Of a stretch of DNA of 7,646 nt, positions 5,247 to 7,646 are shown piece by piece. The position numbers were made by a program, and so were the translations under genes. The notes beneath the pieces were generated by a model. That model did not search any database. It saw nothing but the letters and a program-made list of their open reading frames with translations, and was not told the DNA's origin. The stretch's first letter is position 1; each line of letters starts with the position of its first letter. This DNA is from Candidatus Woesearchaeota archaeon. GTDB lineage: Archaea > Nanobdellota > Nanobdellia > Woesearchaeales > JAUUYB01. The DNA is taken from NCBI GenBank assembly GCA_030590605.1, contig JAUUYB010000048.1:1-7646 (forward strand), written 5' to 3'.

Positions 5247-5256
5247 TATTTAAATA
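5247..5256 (+). promoter_or_regulatory. TATA box of the glycogen synthase operon
   Basis: The sequence tatttaaata, preceded by ctaaa, matches the archaeal TATA consensus TTTAAATA. It predicts a transcription start near 5277, about 27 nt before the GTG start. This gives the glycogen synthase its own promoter, separate from the regulator gene that ends at 5178. Confidence 0.65.
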
Positions 5257-5293
5257 CCGAAATGGCAGGTGGGAATATATCCGCTGGGATTAA

Positions 5294-5299
5294 GAGGTG
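5294..5299 (+). promoter_or_regulatory. Shine-Dalgarno supporting the GTG start of glycogen synthase
   Basis: The sequence gaggtg lies 4 nt before the GTG at 5304. It is too far from the in-frame ATG at 5322, so it decides for the GTG start. Confidence 0.65.
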
Positions 5300-5303
5300 A
5301 AAA

Positions 5304-7088
5304 GTGGAAGCTGACGGAGACATGTTCTTTGAAGCGTCTTGGGAAGTATGCAATAAGGTCGGCGGGATATACACGGTCGTGAAGTCGAAGATCGAACTCA
5401 TGGTCTCGTATTATGGGAAACAGAATTATGTTCTCATCGGCCCTTATTTTCCGGATAAGAAAGAGTTTGTAGAGAGTGTATGCTCTCCAGACATGAAAAG
5501 GATTTTTGATGAGCTTGCGACCGAAGGTATCCATTGCCATTTCGGTCACTGGCTCACGAAAGGAGAACCTCAGACCATCCTCATAGATTATAATGATTTC
5601 ACGAACCAGAATGATGATATCAAGACTGATCTCTATGAAGGATTTGGAATAGATTCTCTTGGATCTGACTTCTTCGATTTCGACACTCCGTTGATCTGGT
5701 CGCGGGCAGTCGGAAAGCTTCTTGAAAAGATCAAGGCAGTGCATCCAAAAGAGAAGATCGTCGCACAGTTCCATGAATGGATGGCAGGTGGAGCCGCGCT
5801 CTATCTCCGCAAGAACAAGATCGATATCGGCACTGTCTTCACCACGCATGCTACAATGCTCGGAAGAGCGATGGCAAGCGCAAATGTCGATCTCTATGCA
5901 GTCTTCGATAAGATTGACCCGGAAGAGGAAGCAAGGAAGCGAGGTGTACTGTCGAAATGGCAGATGGAGAAAGCCTGCGCAGAACATTCATCTGTCTTCA
6001 CTACTGTATCCGAAATAACCGGATTGGAAGCAGAGAAACTGTTAGGTATCAAACCGGATGTGCTCTTGTTGAATGGCCTTGATATGAATAAATTCCCGAC
6101 CTTTGAAGAGGTGTCTGTCAAACATAAGGCGATGAAGAGCAAGGTGCAGGATTTCTGCATGCATTACTTCTTTCCCTACCAGACATTCGATCTCGATAAC
6201 ACCCTGTTCTTCTTCATATGCGGCAGGTATGAATACCATGATAAGGGTATGGATATCATGACCGAAGCCTTAGGGCAGTTGAATGAGCACATGAAAAAAG
6301 AACACCCTAATAAGACTGTAGTGACCTTTTTTTGGGTGCCTGCGAACCAACGGACCATCCGTACTGAGGTACTCGAGAACCAGACCTACTTCAGGAACTT
6401 GAAAGGGTTGCTGGAAGACCATAGCCAAGAGGTCAACACCAGGATTATGTCCTCCCTGATAAACGACAGGAGACTTACACGAAAAAACATATTCAAGGAA
6501 GACTTCTTGCATGACATCAAGAAGAAACTCAATCTGCTCAAGCGTGAAGGTACCCCTCCGCTCTGCACTCATGAGATGTATGATGAAGAAAACGACCCTA
6601 TCCTGAACGGGCTTAAGAAAAATGGCCTGATGAATAAACCGGAAGACCGCGTCAAGGCAGTATTCTATCCTGTCTATCTTACCGGAGATGATAGGCTCCT
6701 TAACACTGACTATAAAGACTCCATGATGGCATGTCACTTAGGGATTTTTCCTTCTTATTATGAACCATGGGGTTACACTCCTTTAGAGGCGGCAGCAGTA
6801 GGGATCGCCGCGATAACGACAGACCTTGCCGGATTCGGAAGATACATCCAGGAGCGTTACCCTGACGATGATCCGAACAGAGGTATCTTTGTTATCAAGA
6901 GGAAGGACCGGCTCTACGAAGATGCTAGAGAGGATCTTCTGAAAGTCTTCAAGAGATACCTGCATCTCGATGTCCATGACCGGATCAGGAACAAGATCCG
7001 CGCAAATAAGCTCGCTTTCACTGCAGACTGGAAATTCCTCGCTGAGAATTATATCAAGGCGCACAATCTTGCGGTGGAACGCAGATGA
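5304..7088 (+). CDS. Glycogen synthase, GT3 family (eukaryotic type)
   Basis: The 594-residue product is a GT3-type glycogen synthase, the family of yeast and animal enzymes, which adds glucose from UDP-glucose to alpha-1,4-glucan ends in the cytoplasm. Motifs run along the full length: FEASWEVCNKVGGIYTVV (9-26, donor loop), GPYFPD (46-51), AQFHEWMAGGAALYLR (154-169), TTHATMLGRAMA (180-191), PDVLLLNGLD (251-260), FICGRYEYHDKGMD (304-317), FFWVPA (342-347), and the donor-site block FPSYYEPWGYTPLEAAAVG (482-500) with E487 and E495. It is shorter than eukaryotic enzymes (about 700 residues), lacking their phosphorylated termini. A C-terminal helix with R560, R562, K564 and R566 sits before ADWKF, where eukaryotic enzymes carry the arginines that sense glucose-6-phosphate. 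The GTG start has gaggtg 4 nt upstream. The stop overlaps the next gene by ATGA. It has its own promoter and a TGACA-N6-TGTCA site shared with the regulator gene. Confidence 0.92.
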   Translation: MEADGDMFFEASWEVCNKVGGIYTVVKSKIELMVSYYGKQNYVLIGPYFPDKKEFVESVCSPDMKRIFDELATEGIHCHFGHWLTKGEPQTILIDYNDFTNQNDDIKTDLYEGFGIDSLGSDFFDFDTPLIWSRAVGKLLEKIKAVHPKEKIVAQFHEWMAGGAALYLRKNKIDIGTVFTTHATMLGRAMASANVDLYAVFDKIDPEEEARKRGVLSKWQMEKACAEHSSVFTTVSEITGLEAEKLLGIKPDVLLLNGLDMNKFPTFEEVSVKHKAMKSKVQDFCMHYFFPYQTFDLDNTLFFFICGRYEYHDKGMDIMTEALGQLNEHMKKEHPNKTVVTFFWVPANQRTIRTEVLENQTYFRNLKGLLEDHSQEVNTRIMSSLINDRRLTRKNIFKEDFLHDIKKKLNLLKREGTPPLCTHEMYDEENDPILNGLKKNGLMNKPEDRVKAVFYPVYLTGDDRLLNTDYKDSMMACHLGIFPSYYEPWGYTPLEAAAVGIAAITTDLAGFGRYIQERYPDDDPNRGIFVIKRKDRLYEDAREDLLKVFKRYLHLDVHDRIRNKIRANKLAFTADWKFLAENYIKAHNLAVERR

Positions 7089-7646
7089 TCATCAGTTTCT
7101 TTGAAGAGTTCCCTGATAAATTGAACATCAGGAAATCAGCTCTTATCGATTGGGATTCGAATCTTTATCTGGCTGCATCTTCTGTCAAGGAATTTAGGGA
7201 TATATCGAAAAAGTTCAAGGGATTCAGGAAAAATATCTACTGGCCTGTCCTGAAGAAAGAGGATGGTTACTGGATTTCCCCTTTTGCGAGGAAGAGTGCC
7301 TTGCATCGTTCTCTGCATGACATCGAGATGTACGGAAGAGACATACCTGTGATGCTGGATCTTGAGCTCCCATTCACCAGGAACCCCACACTTATGCTTT
7401 CCGAACTCCCGAACGCCGCTGTAAACAAGAAGAGGATCACTAGCTTCATCCGGAGCAGGGAAAATCTTTTCACATGCGAATACTATCCGGAGAAAGGTTG
7501 GAGAGACCGGCTCTTCAGGGTATTGGGTCTCACTTATCATCCGATTGAGAACGGGAACTCGATAATCAAGATGCTCTATCATTCCATGCACAGTTTCGAT
7601 GAATCTTTTGTAAGGGATGAGATCCGGACTGGAGTCAAGCTCTTTG
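7085..7646 (+). CDS. Conserved-looking protein of unknown function, coupled to glycogen synthase (partial)
   Basis: An open frame of 187 codons starts at the ATG overlapping the glycogen synthase stop (ATGA) and runs open to the window edge. A ribosome site ggtgg (7073-7077) lies 7 nt upstream. The product opens MIISFFEEFPDKLNIRK. Later it has a W-rich segment (NIYWPVL, then DGYWISPFARK, about residues 58-78), a strand-like VMLDLELPF (about 96-104), and NKKRITSFIRSRENLFTCEY. The alternation of hydrophobic strands and amphipathic helices suggests an alpha/beta fold, possibly a TIM barrel with an acidic DLELP site, but I do not recognise the family with certainty. No signal peptide or membrane segment is present in the visible part. 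Overlap with the synthase stop suggests translational coupling and a role in glucan synthesis or its control. The C-terminus is outside the window. Confidence 0.75.
   Translation, partial: MIISFFEEFPDKLNIRKSALIDWDSNLYLAASSVKEFRDISKKFKGFRKNIYWPVLKKEDGYWISPFARKSALHRSLHDIEMYGRDIPVMLDLELPFTRNPTLMLSELPNAAVNKKRITSFIRSRENLFTCEYYPEKGWRDRLFRVLGLTYHPIENGNSIIKMLYHSMHSFDESFVRDEIRTGVKLF

Noticed and set aside
5322..5324. ATG start for glycogen synthase
   Set aside because: The only nearby ribosome-like bases, ggag, are 2 nt away, too close. The GTG at 5304 has a well-spaced gaggtg.
5250..5987. 245-codon open frame on the minus strand
   Set aside because: It is antisense to the glycogen synthase gene, whose conserved motifs cover the same DNA. 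Its translation shows no family signature.
7136..7591. 151-codon minus-strand frame
   Set aside because: It is antisense to the ATGA-coupled plus-strand frame starting at 7085, which has a ribosome site and stays open to the window edge.

Overview
The window looks like the chromosome of an archaeon, plausibly a DPANN-type lineage such as Woesearchaeota or Pacearchaeota; the phylum is an inference from gene content only. Support for Archaea comes from TTTATATA / TTTAAATA boxes at archaeal promoter spacing, GGTG-type Shine-Dalgarno sites, a T-tract rather than a hairpin-plus-T terminator, and an Lrp/AsnC-type regulator. Nearly all of it is a compact, divergently arranged alpha-glucan (glycogen-like) metabolism locus.

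Left edge (1-870): an AT-rich accessory segment. It holds a BRO-N/phage-antirepressor-like gene on the minus strand that is cut short by a TAA. The missing C-terminal half is still readable in the same frame down to the window edge. The extra sequence carrying the stop is a 54-bp block made of two adjacent hairpins. Between this gene and its neighbour lie a small inverted-repeat cluster and the T-rich terminator of the glycan operon.

Minus-strand operon (4353 down to 871): a GT4/GT5-like glycosyltransferase, a GH57 alpha-amylase-type glycosidase, then two paralogous small proteins with a shared domain that resembles DUF5752. The first paralogue carries a long Lys/Ala histone-H1-like tail; the second ends in a glycine-zipper membrane segment. 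Gaps are 43, 15 and 2 bp, so these four genes are probably co-transcribed.

Divergent control region and regulator (4354-5303): a 249-bp intergenic region contains a TATA box usable on both strands, a perfect 16-bp palindrome and other inverted repeats. It leads into an Lrp/AsnC-like regulator on the plus strand. The same 16-bp element, TGACA-N6-TGTCA, lies just before the regulator gene and again before the next gene, which suggests one regulator acting on itself and on glycogen synthase.

Right part (5304-7646): a GT3, eukaryotic-type glycogen synthase with a GTG start, overlapping by ATGA with a conserved-looking protein of unknown function that runs off the window. Together the locus encodes glucan synthesis (GT3, and perhaps the GT4/5-like enzyme), glucan cleavage or transfer (GH57), a candidate regulator, and three proteins of unknown role that may belong to the glucan system. 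No debranching enzyme, tRNA, rRNA, CRISPR array or transposase was seen.
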